Shown: positions 8,139-16,653 of the stretch, one piece after another
Position numbering within the stretch: the first letter of the stretch is position 1
How the letters are laid out: each line of letters starts with the position of its first letter
DNA from: an uncultured Bacteroidales bacterium
GTDB taxonomy: Bacteria > Bacteroidota > Bacteroidia > Bacteroidales > UBA932
Assembly: GCA_946187865.1 (NCBI GenBank)
Contig: CAMHST010000017.1
Span: 1 to 46,159 of the forward strand
Reading direction: 5' to 3'
DNA: 46,159 nucleotides
The notes under the pieces: generated by a model
What the model was told of the DNA's origin: nothing
Database searches by the model: none
What the model saw: the letters and a program-made list of their open reading frames with translations, nothing else
Program-made: the position numbers and the translations under genes

Positions 8139-9593
8139 ATGTCTGCCGTTTCCGTCATACTGGCCATTGTGGTGGTGATGCTCTATGTGGGCATCGCGCT
8201 TTTTATTATCCTGGACGACGGAGACTCCGGCTGGAAAGTGACCTGGCTGCTGGCCATCTCCCTTTTCCCCGTGTTGGGCCTGCTCTTCTATCTGGTCATG
8301 GGCGTGAATTACCGCAGGCTGGGCGTGCGGGAGCGGCTGCATGCAAAAGTGGAAAAGCGTTTCCGGGAAGAGATTCCGCCGGAGCGGTTCAACAAGTTAT
8401 TCCTGACAGACCTCTCTTCCGAAGTGACAGAGAAATACCGCCCCCTGGTGAGCCTGCTCCGCAGTTGCTACAAGGGAAACATCCTCTCGGAGGGAAATGC
8501 CGTGGAGCTGATCACCACCGGAGAGAAGAAGTGGGAACTGCTCAAGCAGGATATCCGGGAGGCCCGGGAGTATATCCACATGGAGTATTTCCGCTTCGGG
8601 GACGATGTCGCCGGGCGGGAAATCCGGGACCTTCTCATGGTCAAGGCCCGGGAAGGCGTGAAAGTGCGCTTTGTCTATGAGTGGTTCGGCAACCGACTGG
8701 TTCCCTGGCGCTATTATAAGGAGATGCGGGAAGCCGGCATAGAGGTGGCCCGCTTTACCCGCCTGCGTAACGGCCTGGTGAACTTCTGGCTGCGCCTGAA
8801 CAGCCGCAACCACCGGAAAATCGTGATCATAGATGGCAAAGTGGCCTACACCGGCGGCATGAACCTGAACAACAACTACCGCTACAAGTGGAGAGACACC
8901 CACATGCGCCTGCAAGGGCCGGCCATCTATGCCCTGCAGGCCTCCTTCCTGGATACGTGGCACACTTCCGGCGGACAGATCAAAGAGCCGCTGGGCTACT
9001 TCTTCCCCCCGGAAATCCCGGTCGGGGAGGCTCCTCTTACGGGGATCCCCATCCAGGTGGTCACCGACGAGCCGGATTTCACCTACCCCCACGTCCAGCT
9101 CAGTTACGAGTGGATCCTGCAGAACGCCCGGGACTATGTTTATATCCAGACACCTTATTTCGGCCCGCCGGAATCCGTGATGAACGCCCTGGAAGCCGCC
9201 GCGCTCAGGGGGGTGGATGTACGTTTGCTGCTGCCAGCGAAGGTAGATACGCCTTTGATCGGCCCGGTGAACCGTTCCTTCTTTACGGAGTGTATGGAAG
9301 CCGGCATCCGGATTTACCTTTGGAAGGGAGAGTTCATCCACTGCAAAACCCTGGTCTCGGACGATGACCTTTGCCTTATCGGAGCCACCAACATGGATAT
9401 CCGGAGTTTCCAGATCAACCACGAGGTAGATGCGTTCTGCTACAGCCGGGAGGTGGCCCTTGCCCAAAAGGCCATTTTCCTCCGGGACCTGGAAAACTGC
9501 ATTCCCCTGGACCTGGAGGGCTGGAAGGCCTCCCGGAAATGGTACAAGGTACTGCTGGGGAAAGTGATCCGCCTGGCCGACGGCGTCCTGTAA
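8139..9593 (+). CDS. cls: Cardiolipin synthase (phospholipase D type)
   Basis: Inner-membrane enzyme that condenses phosphatidylglycerol into cardiolipin. The 484-residue protein has two N-terminal membrane spans (about residues 3-25 and 35-55), then two phospholipase D domains. The catalytic HxKxxxxD motifs are H225/K227/D232 in NHRKIVIIDG and H401/K403/D408 in HCKTLVSD. Length and order match bacterial ClsA-type enzymes. The ATG at 8139 is kept despite the very short leader, because the next in-frame methionine would cut the first membrane span. It ends one base before the stop of the convergent lipoprotein gene. Confidence 0.96.
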   Translation: MSAVSVILAIVVVMLYVGIALFIILDDGDSGWKVTWLLAISLFPVLGLLFYLVMGVNYRRLGVRERLHAKVEKRFREEIPPERFNKLFLTDLSSEVTEKYRPLVSLLRSCYKGNILSEGNAVELITTGEKKWELLKQDIREAREYIHMEYFRFGDDVAGREIRDLLMVKAREGVKVRFVYEWFGNRLVPWRYYKEMREAGIEVARFTRLRNGLVNFWLRLNSRNHRKIVIIDGKVAYTGGMNLNNNYRYKWRDTHMRLQGPAIYALQASFLDTWHTSGGQIKEPLGYFFPPEIPVGEAPLTGIPIQVVTDEPDFTYPHVQLSYEWILQNARDYVYIQTPYFGPPESVMNALEAAALRGVDVRLLLPAKVDTPLIGPVNRSFFTECMEAGIRIYLWKGEFIHCKTLVSDDDLCLIGATNMDIRSFQINHEVDAFCYSREVALAQKAIFLRDLENCIPLDLEGWKASRKWYKVLLGKVIRLADGVL

Positions 9594-10664
9594 CTATTTC
9601 AGCGCAAAGTCTTTGGTGCCTTTCAGGCCTGTGGTCCCGAAATAGGATTCCACCACGTTCCCCTTTACGTACACCCGCTTCCCGATCAGGTCCGGGTGGT
9701 CCACCAGGTTCAGTGCGTCCCGGACAGTCCCGGCGGGCAGTTCCACCGCCACGCAGGAGGCTTTGTCCGTTACGGAAGACCGCGCGGCAATGGCCAGGTG
9801 GGTGTTCTTTGTGCACTTGCCGGTTTTCACGCTTTTCCCGGCCGACGACAAATCCCCGCCCACAATGTACCCGTACACCCAGACATCTTCCTCGCCGATG
9901 TGAGCAGCCGCTTCCGATACGCCGTAGGCATTGTTTCCGCTCCCTGAGCCGCCGTTCGTGCCGTTGCCCCCGCCGATCGTGAAATCTTCTTTCCGCCAGG
10001 TCTTGGTGGTGTCCACGCTCACTTGGATGGAACTGACCCCTTTGGCGGTGGCCGGCGCCGACAGGTTCACGGTGAGGATTTCCCGCTGGGCCAAAGTGCG
10101 GGTAAACAGCACCTCGTCCTTCCCTTCATTGTACAGGATGGCCTGCACTTCTCCGGGCTGGAAGTAAGCGATCCGGTTCTCCTTGTAGCTGTACATCAGC
10201 CGGGTGTTTCCGCCCTTCACGTACAGCACGCCTCCCGGGAAAGTGGTGAGGAAGTCCGATGCGATCTTCAGGCGGATGCCGGCGTTGAGCAGGGTGCACT
10301 GCAGCTTTACTTCCACGTTCTGCCCGCTGGGAACAACCACAACCTGTTCGTCCCCGTACTGCGGCCGGTCAAAGGCCGGTGCGGTGAAGGGGACCGACAC
10401 AATCCGCAGGGTATAACTGCCCGGATCCACCTGCAGCGAGGCCGGAGAGTCCCCGTACGTGCCTTCATACAGGACCTTCCCCTTGGCGTCGCTGACAGTC
10501 AGGAGGAAGTCGTTGGTGTCCGGGATTTCGGCCGATGCCTTGGTGAAGGCCTCCTTGTCCAGCGTCCACGTCAATTCTCCCTGTACGGCCGAGAGGCCGA
10601 AGTCTTCACATGCAGTCAGTGCTGCAAGCAGCGGCAGGGCCGCCATCCATCTTCCCAGTTTCAT
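9594..10664 (-). CDS. DUF4493/DUF6359-type lipoprotein
   Basis: A 356-residue surface or periplasmic lipoprotein. The start is the ATG of MKLGRWMAAL: the next residues are hydrophobic and end in the lipobox LLAALTAC, with Cys at 18. Residues 25-225 look like the beta-sandwich DUF4493 domain (regular FLLTVSDAKGKVLYEGTY and GSYTLRIVS strands). A Gly/Ser/Asn linker near residue 230 joins it to an OB-fold-like DUF6359 domain (YGVSEAAAHIGEEDVWVYGYI, split here as seen; then YVKGNVVESYFG). Function is unknown; such proteins occur as cell-surface or fimbrial-type components. A longer in-frame start at 10733 is upstream of the signal peptide and over the promoter, so I rejected it. Confidence 0.75.
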   Translation of the reverse strand: MKLGRWMAALPLLAALTACEDFGLSAVQGELTWTLDKEAFTKASAEIPDTNDFLLTVSDAKGKVLYEGTYGDSPASLQVDPGSYTLRIVSVPFTAPAFDRPQYGDEQVVVVPSGQNVEVKLQCTLLNAGIRLKIASDFLTTFPGGVLYVKGGNTRLMYSYKENRIAYFQPGEVQAILYNEGKDEVLFTRTLAQREILTVNLSAPATAKGVSSIQVSVDTTKTWRKEDFTIGGGNGTNGGSGSGNNAYGVSEAAAHIGEEDVWVYGYIVGGDLSSAGKSVKTGKCTKNTHLAIAARSSVTDKASCVAVELPAGTVRDALNLVDHPDLIGKRVYVKGNVVESYFGTTGLKGTKDFALK

Positions 10665-10709
10665 ACGTTTGTGTTTTTTTAGCCGCCGGACACCGCGCCC
10701 GGTCTGCCG

Positions 10710-10717
10710 CAAAAGTA
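10710..10717 (-). promoter_or_regulatory. -7 element of the DUF4493 lipoprotein gene
   Basis: On the minus strand it reads TACTTTTG, matching TAnnTTTG, 45 bases upstream of the start codon at 10664. Confidence 0.6.
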
Positions 10718-10853
10718 GGGGAACTTTTCCCAAAGGGCATTTCGAAACAGAAAAACTTTTCGCTTTTTTTCCACCGATTCGGTTGAAAGAGAAAAAAACG
10801 GGCAGTTTTTTCTACCGATGCACCGCCGGGAAGGGAATCCGCCAAAAAATGCT

Positions 10854-10861
10854 TACATTTG
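10854..10861 (+). promoter_or_regulatory. -7 element of ffh
   Basis: TACATTTG matches TAnnTTTG. It places the transcript start near 10867 and so decides for the ffh ATG at 10880 over the upstream in-frame start at 10859. The 215-base divergent interval also contains an ACCGA-T-TCGGT inverted repeat (10773-10783) flanked by T- and A-runs. Confidence 0.65.
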
Positions 10862-10879
10862 CAGGCTAAAACTGTTTAT

Positions 10880-12202
10880 ATGTTCGAGAATCTGAGCGAG
10901 AGACTGGAAAGGTCTTTCAAAATACTGAAAGGTGAAGGCAAGATCACCGAGATCAACGTGGCGGAAACCGTCAAGGACATCCGCAAGGCCCTCCTGGACG
11001 CGGACGTAAGCTACAAGGTGGCCAAGGATTTCTGCAACCGCGTGAAAGACAAGGCTATGGGCGCCAATGTGCTCACCGCCGTGAAGCCGCAGCAGATGAT
11101 GGTAAAAATCATGCACGACGAGCTGGCGGAGTTCATGGGAAGCAATGCCCAGGACATCAACATCAAGGGCGCTCCCGCCGTGGTGCTGGTGGCCGGCCTT
11201 AACGGTTCCGGTAAAACCACCTTCTCCGGCAAGCTGGCCCTGCACATCAAGTCCAAGCGGGGCATGAAAGTGATGCTGGCTGCCTGCGACACCTTCCGTC
11301 CGGCCGCCATCGAGCAGCTCAAGGTGCTGGGAGACAGCATTTCCGTGCCCGTTTACACGGAGGAAGGGGAGAAAGACCCCATCAAAATCGCCAAGGCAGC
11401 CATCGCCAAAGGCAAGGCGGAAGGCTATAACGTGGTCATCGTGGATACCGCCGGCCGTCTGGCCGTGGACCAGCAGCTGATGGACGAGATATCGGCCCTG
11501 CACCAGGCCGTGCAGCCTACGGAGACCCTCTTCGTGGTAGATGCCATGACCGGCCAGGACGCCGTGGAAACCGCCAAGGCCTTCAACGACCGGCTGGACT
11601 TCGACGGCGTGGTCCTGACCAAGATGGACGGCGACACCCGCGGCGGTGCGGCCCTTTCCATCAAGGCGGTGGTGGGAAAACCCATCAAGTTCGTGAGCTC
11701 CGGTGAAAAACTGGAGGCGCTGGACGTGTTCCACCCCGAACGCATCGCAGACCGTATCCTGGGCATGGGTGACGTGGTTTCCCTGGTGGAGAAGGCCCAG
11801 GAGCAGTTCGACGAGAAACAGGCCCGCGAGCTCAAGAAAAAGCTGGCCAAGGACCAGTTCACCCTCTGGGACTTCTACAACCAGATCCAGCAGGTGAAGA
11901 AGATGGGCAACATCAAGGACCTGGCGTCCATGATTCCCGGCGTGGGCAAGGCCCTCAAAGACGTGGATGTCCCGGACGACGCCTTCAAGGGCATCGAGGC
12001 CATCATCCTGTCCATGACCCCCTACGAACGGGAGCACCCGGAGGTGATCAACGGCTCCCGCCGTAAGCGCATCGCCGACGGCTCCGGCACCTCGCTGCCG
12101 GAAGTGAACCGCCTGCTGAAGCAGTTCGAAGGTACCCGCAAAGTGATGAAGGGCGCCATGACCGGCAACCTGATGCAGCAAATGCGCGGTATGCGCCGAT
12201 AA
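10880..12202 (+). CDS. ffh: Signal recognition particle GTPase Ffh
   Basis: The protein subunit of SRP, which binds signal sequences of nascent membrane proteins and delivers ribosomes to FtsY. The 440-residue product has the N-terminal helical domain (MFENLSERLERSFK), the GTPase domain with P-loop GLNGSGKTTFSGK, DTAGR and TKMDGD motifs, and a C-terminal M domain rich in methionine that ends NLMQQMRGMRR. Length is normal. The preceding -7 element sets the start at MFENL. A small envelope-protein gene follows after ten bases and is likely co-transcribed. No SRP RNA gene is seen in this window. Confidence 0.97.
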   Translation: MFENLSERLERSFKILKGEGKITEINVAETVKDIRKALLDADVSYKVAKDFCNRVKDKAMGANVLTAVKPQQMMVKIMHDELAEFMGSNAQDINIKGAPAVVLVAGLNGSGKTTFSGKLALHIKSKRGMKVMLAACDTFRPAAIEQLKVLGDSISVPVYTEEGEKDPIKIAKAAIAKGKAEGYNVVIVDTAGRLAVDQQLMDEISALHQAVQPTETLFVVDAMTGQDAVETAKAFNDRLDFDGVVLTKMDGDTRGGAALSIKAVVGKPIKFVSSGEKLEALDVFHPERIADRILGMGDVVSLVEKAQEQFDEKQARELKKKLAKDQFTLWDFYNQIQQVKKMGNIKDLASMIPGVGKALKDVDVPDDAFKGIEAIILSMTPYEREHPEVINGSRRKRIADGSGTSLPEVNRLLKQFEGTRKVMKGAMTGNLMQQMRGMRR

Positions 12203-12212
12203 CCTGCTCTGT

Positions 12213-13304
12213 ATGAAACGAATCCTTGTCCTCTCCCTGCTTCTGGCACTCGTTCTGCCCGCCCGGGCGCAGCGGGTGTCCCTGGAAGCCGATATCCGTT
12301 TCCATTCGGCCTTGGTAAACAACGAGTTCGATGTCTCCGACAACGCCCTCATGCCTTCGCTGACCATCGCGGTGGCCCGCCTGACCCCTTATGTAGGGCT
12401 CCGCTTCGGGGAAGGGGACCATCGGCTGATGGCGGGGGCAGATGCGGTACGGGATTTCGGCACCCCGGGAACGCCGCTTACCGTTGAACCCGTCTTTTGG
12501 TATCAATATAACCGGAAAAGCTTCACCCTGGCCGCCGGAATCTATCCCCGCGCCCTGCTGGGAGGAGAGTACTCGTCGGCCATTCTGTCGGACCCGGTCC
12601 GTTTTTACGACGCCCATCTGGAGGGGTTCATGCTCCGCTGGAAGAAGGGCCGCTCCAATTACGAGATTGCCCTGGACTGGAACGGAAAATATGGCGCGGG
12701 CAGGCGGGAACAGTTCAACGTGATATCGGCCGGCCGGGGCTGGCTGAATTCCTGGCTGGGCTTCGGCTGGGAGGGCATGTTCCACCACTATGCCTGCAGC
12801 CAGGAGGTGAACGGCGTCGTGGACGACCATATCCTGCATCCCTATATCCTGGCCGATTTTTCCTCTTTCACAGGCCTGGAAGCCCTTTCCCTGCAGGCGG
12901 GGGCTATCGTAGGCTATCAGGCAGACCGGATCACCTCCCGCCGCAGCATTCCCGTGGGCGCCTCCCTGGTGGCCGATGTGCGGAAATGGGGTTTCGGCCT
13001 CAGGAACGAAGCCTATTACGGAGACAGTCAGGCTCCCTATTTTCATGACAAAGACGAGGCTGGAAACATCTATGCTTCAAACCTTTATATTCGCAGTTCC
13101 GTCTGGGAGATCCGTCCCGGCGGCGGCAGCGGTTTCTACGACCGGATAGACCTTTATTGGGGCAAGCGCCTGTGCCCCCAGGTGAATGTGAGCGTACGCT
13201 TGGTGGCCCACTTCACCGGAAGCGGCTTCCTGGGGACGCAACAAATCGGCCAGGTGCTGGTGAACCTGGACCGGTTGTCGTTCAAAGGCAAAGGCAGGCG
13301 GTAG
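12213..13304 (+). CDS. Predicted outer-membrane beta-barrel protein, unknown function
   Basis: A 363-residue exported protein with a signal peptide (MKRILVLSLLLALVLPARAQ). The mature part is a series of alternating amphipathic strands with many aromatic girdle residues (for example SFTLAAGIYPRALLGG, GFMLRWKKGRSNYEIALDW, NVSVRLVAHFTGSGF), which suggests an outer-membrane barrel or porin-like fold. I do not recognise the family. It starts ten bases after ffh and has no visible promoter, so it is probably translated from the ffh transcript, which is of interest because SRP and an envelope protein would share an mRNA. It ends nine bases before a convergent nucleotidase gene. Confidence 0.7.
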   Translation: MKRILVLSLLLALVLPARAQRVSLEADIRFHSALVNNEFDVSDNALMPSLTIAVARLTPYVGLRFGEGDHRLMAGADAVRDFGTPGTPLTVEPVFWYQYNRKSFTLAAGIYPRALLGGEYSSAILSDPVRFYDAHLEGFMLRWKKGRSNYEIALDWNGKYGAGRREQFNVISAGRGWLNSWLGFGWEGMFHHYACSQEVNGVVDDHILHPYILADFSSFTGLEALSLQAGAIVGYQADRITSRRSIPVGASLVADVRKWGFGLRNEAYYGDSQAPYFHDKDEAGNIYASNLYIRSSVWEIRPGGGSGFYDRIDLYWGKRLCPQVNVSVRLVAHFTGSGFLGTQQIGQVLVNLDRLSFKGKGRR

Positions 13305-13312
13305 TAGTAGGG

Positions 13313-15058
13313 TTACCTGCTGAACAGGAGGTCTTTGTCGGCCTTGAGGGCCGGGCCGGCCACGCTTTCCGGCACGAAGGCCCATTTTCCGATAACCTTC
13401 TGGTCCCCAATTACTTCCGGGTCTATGGAGCCGTTCTCCATCAGATAGTCGTACAGGAGGTTGCGGATTTCCGGGTAGCGGGCCACCACGCGCTCGTCAA
13501 TCTCGTCGGTGTCAATCCCAATCTCTTCCAGCAAGCCGCCGCCGCCACTGGCGCGGTAAGAGGTCATGGCCACGTTGTAATCCTCGTCCAGTTCGAATTC
13601 ATCGCCGTCGGCCATGGAAGAAATGCTGATACGGCTGCCGAAGGGCTTGGTGACATCTACCGTGTAGTTGATTCCCGCGGCCGAGTCGAAGTTATAGCTG
13701 CGGTTCACGAAGGACCAGCCCTTCTGCTGGGTGCGCGGGTCGTCCCGGCCCTGGATCTTGAGCACGTGGTCTCCGGGCTTGGAGATGGTGTTGATCCATT
13801 TGTCGTAGGAGGCTTCCAGGTAGTCCTTGATTTCCTCTCCGCTCATTTTTACGACATACAGCTGGTTCTCAAAGGGATAGATGGTGAACAGGTCGTTGAA
13901 GACCAGCACGCCTGAGCGGATCCGGCCGTTGTAGGTGAGGGGAGCGGCGATGGAGATCTCTGCGGGTTCCTGGCTCAGGCACAGGGTGTGGAGGAGGTTC
14001 ATGTAGTCGCTCATGCCCGTGAAGGAATCGCGGGTGTAGATGTCGGTGTTCAGGATGCCAACTTCCTGCAGGGTGAAGGCTTTCACCGCCTCAAACTCTT
14101 TCCGGAAATGGGCGCGCATGACAGGGTCGGCCTTTTCGGCCTTGACGGGAATGAGGTCTGTCTCGAAGCGTTTCTCCGTAATCTTGCCCTTTTCCACCTT
14201 CAGGTGCATTTTCCCATGGGCAACGTAGCGGCTGTGGCTGCCGGAATTCAGGAGGGCGCAGGTGTCGCGGGTTTCTACATAGGGTCTGTGGTCGTGGCCG
14301 CAGATGACCCAGTCCACGCCTTTCACGCTGTTGAATACGTCCAAGGCCTCGGCCTCCAGGACGGTGCCGTCTCCCTGCCCGCAGGCGGAGTGCATGGCTG
14401 CAATCATCACGTCCGGGCGTTCCTTTTCCCGCACATAGTCCACATCCTTCTGGACCTGGCTGATGATGGGCTCGAAGTGCATGCCGCTCCAGATTTCTTC
14501 GGAGAGCCAGGCTTTGATGTTGGCGTTGTTGTAGCCGATGATGGCTATCTTCAGCCCGGCCTTTTTCACCACTTTATAGAGCGGGAAGTAAGGCTTGCCG
14601 TTGTCGTTGCGGATGGCGTTGCCGGCCATGAACGGGGCGCCGGCCTTGACCAGGTCCTTCTGTACGCGGTCGTAAACCGGATGCCCGGTCTCGATGTCGT
14701 GGTTGCCCATGGCGATGGCGTCGTACTTCATGTAAGCCATCAGCCGGGGGAACAGGTGAGGAGACAGGGTGTCTATGTAATTATAGTAGTAGGCGGCGTT
14801 GTCTCCCTGCAGGCAGTCGCCGGCGTCCACCAGCAGCACGTTGTCGAACCCGTCCGCCGTGCGCACGCTGTCTATGTAGTAGTTCATGGCAAAAAGGGAG
14901 TTCCGGGTGCCCCCTCCCACATAAGTGGAGTCGAACCAGGTGCTGTGCACATCGTTGGTGGACAGCACGGTAAGGGTATAGTCCCCGTCCCTGAGACCGC
15001 GGCTGCAGGAGCCCAGGACGATTATTGCGGCAAGGAGTGCGAAGTGATGACGTTTCAT
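13313..15058 (-). CDS. 5'-nucleotidase / UDP-sugar hydrolase family lipoprotein
   Basis: A 581-residue metallophosphoesterase expected to dephosphorylate extracytoplasmic nucleotides. The lipobox is IIVLGSC, so it should be lipid-anchored outside the inner membrane. Metal-binding motifs of the calcineurin-like domain follow in order: STNDVHS, DAGDCLQGD, GNHDIETG and GHDHRPYVE. The C-terminal nucleotidase domain is visible from about residue 330, including YNGRIRSGVLVFND and the substrate-stacking FENQLYVVKMSG region. The start is the ATG of MKRHHF at 15058; an upstream in-frame start at 15082 would lie in the -7 element. It stands alone. In Bacteroides-type genomes such genes often come as adjacent pairs, but only one is present here. 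Confidence 0.9.
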   Translation of the reverse strand: MKRHHFALLAAIIVLGSCSRGLRDGDYTLTVLSTNDVHSTWFDSTYVGGGTRNSLFAMNYYIDSVRTADGFDNVLLVDAGDCLQGDNAAYYYNYIDTLSPHLFPRLMAYMKYDAIAMGNHDIETGHPVYDRVQKDLVKAGAPFMAGNAIRNDNGKPYFPLYKVVKKAGLKIAIIGYNNANIKAWLSEEIWSGMHFEPIISQVQKDVDYVREKERPDVMIAAMHSACGQGDGTVLEAEALDVFNSVKGVDWVICGHDHRPYVETRDTCALLNSGSHSRYVAHGKMHLKVEKGKITEKRFETDLIPVKAEKADPVMRAHFRKEFEAVKAFTLQEVGILNTDIYTRDSFTGMSDYMNLLHTLCLSQEPAEISIAAPLTYNGRIRSGVLVFNDLFTIYPFENQLYVVKMSGEEIKDYLEASYDKWINTISKPGDHVLKIQGRDDPRTQQKGWSFVNRSYNFDSAAGINYTVDVTKPFGSRISISSMADGDEFELDEDYNVAMTSYRASGGGGLLEEIGIDTDEIDERVVARYPEIRNLLYDYLMENGSIDPEVIGDQKVIGKWAFVPESVAGPALKADKDLLFSR

Positions 15059-15079
15059 GGATGCTACGTATAAATCATA

Positions 15080-15087
15080 CAAATATA
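15080..15087 (-). promoter_or_regulatory. -7 element of the nucleotidase gene
   Basis: On the minus strand it reads TATATTTG, a perfect TAnnTTTG match, 21 bases before the start codon at 15058. Confidence 0.65.
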
Positions 15088-15100
15088 ATCAAAAAAGTTA

Positions 15101-15131
15101 TTGTCCGGAAAAAGGATTTTTGCTAACTTGC
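15101..15131 (+). promoter_or_regulatory. Promoter with -33 TTG and -7 TAACTTGC
   Basis: TTG (15101-15103), 20 bases, then TAACTTGC (15124-15131). The layout is the same as the promoter at 4367-4397, and the two share the 13-mer TTGCTAACTTGCA. It leaves a leader of about 55 bases before the glycosidase ATG. Confidence 0.55.
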
Positions 15132-15193
15132 AGGATGTATGATTCCTAAGAAGTAATAACAGACTCACCGAGCCGCGATTACACGTTTGTTGC

Positions 15194-16651
15194 ATGAAAC
15201 GCATTTTTCTTCTCATAACCTTTTTCGTGTCCCTTTCCCTCGGCGCCCAGCCCGTGCGTCTGGAGGGTGGCCGGTTGCTGCTGCATGGGGAGCCCTACAT
15301 TATCCTGGGCGGGGAACTGGCCAACTCCAGCGCCTCCAGCGCAGCGTATATGGATGGCCGGGACAGCTGGAAAACACTTAAGGACGCCGGCCTAAATACG
15401 GTCCTGGCCCCGGTTTATTGGGAACTTATAGAGCCTGTGGAAGGGGCGTTTGACTTTCGGACGGTAGACTATCTGCTTTCATCGGCTCGGGAAAACGGGC
15501 TGCACCTGATCCTGCTGTGGTTCGGAACCTGGAAAAACAGCATGTCCTGCTATGTGCCTTCGTGGGTGAAGCTGGGGTTCGGTTCCCGCTTTACCCTTGC
15601 CCGGAACAGTGACGGCTCCACGCCGGAAATCCTCTCGGCCTGGGACCCGGAGGCCCTTAAGGCCGACTGCAAGGCATTCTCTGCCTTGATGCGGCATTTA
15701 AAGGAGGCCGACGGGGACACCGGAACGGTGCTGATGGTGCAGGTGGAGAACGAGATAGGCTTCCTGGGCGATGCCCGGGAGCACGGGACCGCAGCGGAAA
15801 AGGCCTTTGCCCGTAGCTTGGAGAAGGACGAGGAGCGTTTCCAGGCCCGTGCCTATGCCCGTTATGCAGAGGCCGTTGCCCGCGCCGGGAAGAAGGAGTA
15901 CAACCTGCCGATGTTCGTGAATGCCGCCCTGAACTCCCGGGGCCGGAAGCCGGGAGAGTATCCGTCGGCCGGTCCGCTGGACCACCTGATGGATATCTGG
16001 AAGGCGGAGGCCCCTTCCATCGACCTGGTCTGTCCCGACATTTACGATCCGGGCTTCCCGGACTGGATGGCCCGGTACCACAAGCCCGGCAATCCGCTCT
16101 TCGTGCCGGAAATCCGCCAGGAGGCGGCCAACGCCGCCCGTGTCTTCTATGTCCTGGGCCGGCATAACGCGCTGGGATTCTCGCCGTTTTCCATCGACAA
16201 TGCCTGGGAGCCCACGGCCGACGCATACCGTACCCTTGCGCCCTGGCTGCCGTTGATCGCGCAGAAACAGGCGGAAGGGAAAGCGTACGGCGTGCTGCTG
16301 GACGCTGCCCATCCGGAAGAAGAGATTACGATCGGGGATGTGGTCTTCACCTGCCGCCACGACGGCACCATCTCCTGGAGTCCGGTGCACGGGAAGCCTG
16401 CCGATTGGGGAGAGGCTGCGTTTCTGATCTTGGAAATGGGCCGGGACGAGTATCTGTTCCTGGGCACCGGCTGCGTGGCCACCATGAAGCCCGCAGGCGG
16501 CAAAGGCCGTGTGGGCATTCTCTCGATCGATGAATATGATGGTTTGCAGCCCCTCCGCCGCCTCAACGGTGACGAAGACCACCAGGGCCGCCACCTGCGC
16601 ATCCCCTTCGGCGAAACCGGCGTGCAGCGGCTGAAGGTATATAGGTACTGA
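15194..16651 (+). CDS. GH35-like beta-galactosidase family protein (DUF5597 C-terminus)
   Basis: A 485-residue exported glycosidase. A signal peptide (MKRIFLLITFFVSLSLGAQ) precedes a TIM barrel. Likely catalytic residues are E187 in VQVENEIG (acid/base, following the NE motif) and E306 in FVPEIRQE (nucleophile), which fits clan GH-A family 35 enzymes of the short Bacteroidetes type with a DUF5597-like C-terminal beta domain. Substrate is probably a beta-galactoside of a plant or host glycan; the sequence does not say which. It is not in a polysaccharide utilisation locus: no SusC/SusD pair lies nearby. It has its own promoter and ends three bases from the convergent antiporter gene. Confidence 0.85.
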   Translation: MKRIFLLITFFVSLSLGAQPVRLEGGRLLLHGEPYIILGGELANSSASSAAYMDGRDSWKTLKDAGLNTVLAPVYWELIEPVEGAFDFRTVDYLLSSARENGLHLILLWFGTWKNSMSCYVPSWVKLGFGSRFTLARNSDGSTPEILSAWDPEALKADCKAFSALMRHLKEADGDTGTVLMVQVENEIGFLGDAREHGTAAEKAFARSLEKDEERFQARAYARYAEAVARAGKKEYNLPMFVNAALNSRGRKPGEYPSAGPLDHLMDIWKAEAPSIDLVCPDIYDPGFPDWMARYHKPGNPLFVPEIRQEAANAARVFYVLGRHNALGFSPFSIDNAWEPTADAYRTLAPWLPLIAQKQAEGKAYGVLLDAAHPEEEITIGDVVFTCRHDGTISWSPVHGKPADWGEAAFLILEMGRDEYLFLGTGCVATMKPAGGKGRVGILSIDEYDGLQPLRRLNGDEDHQGRHLRIPFGETGVQRLKVYRY

Positions 16652-16653
16652 CG

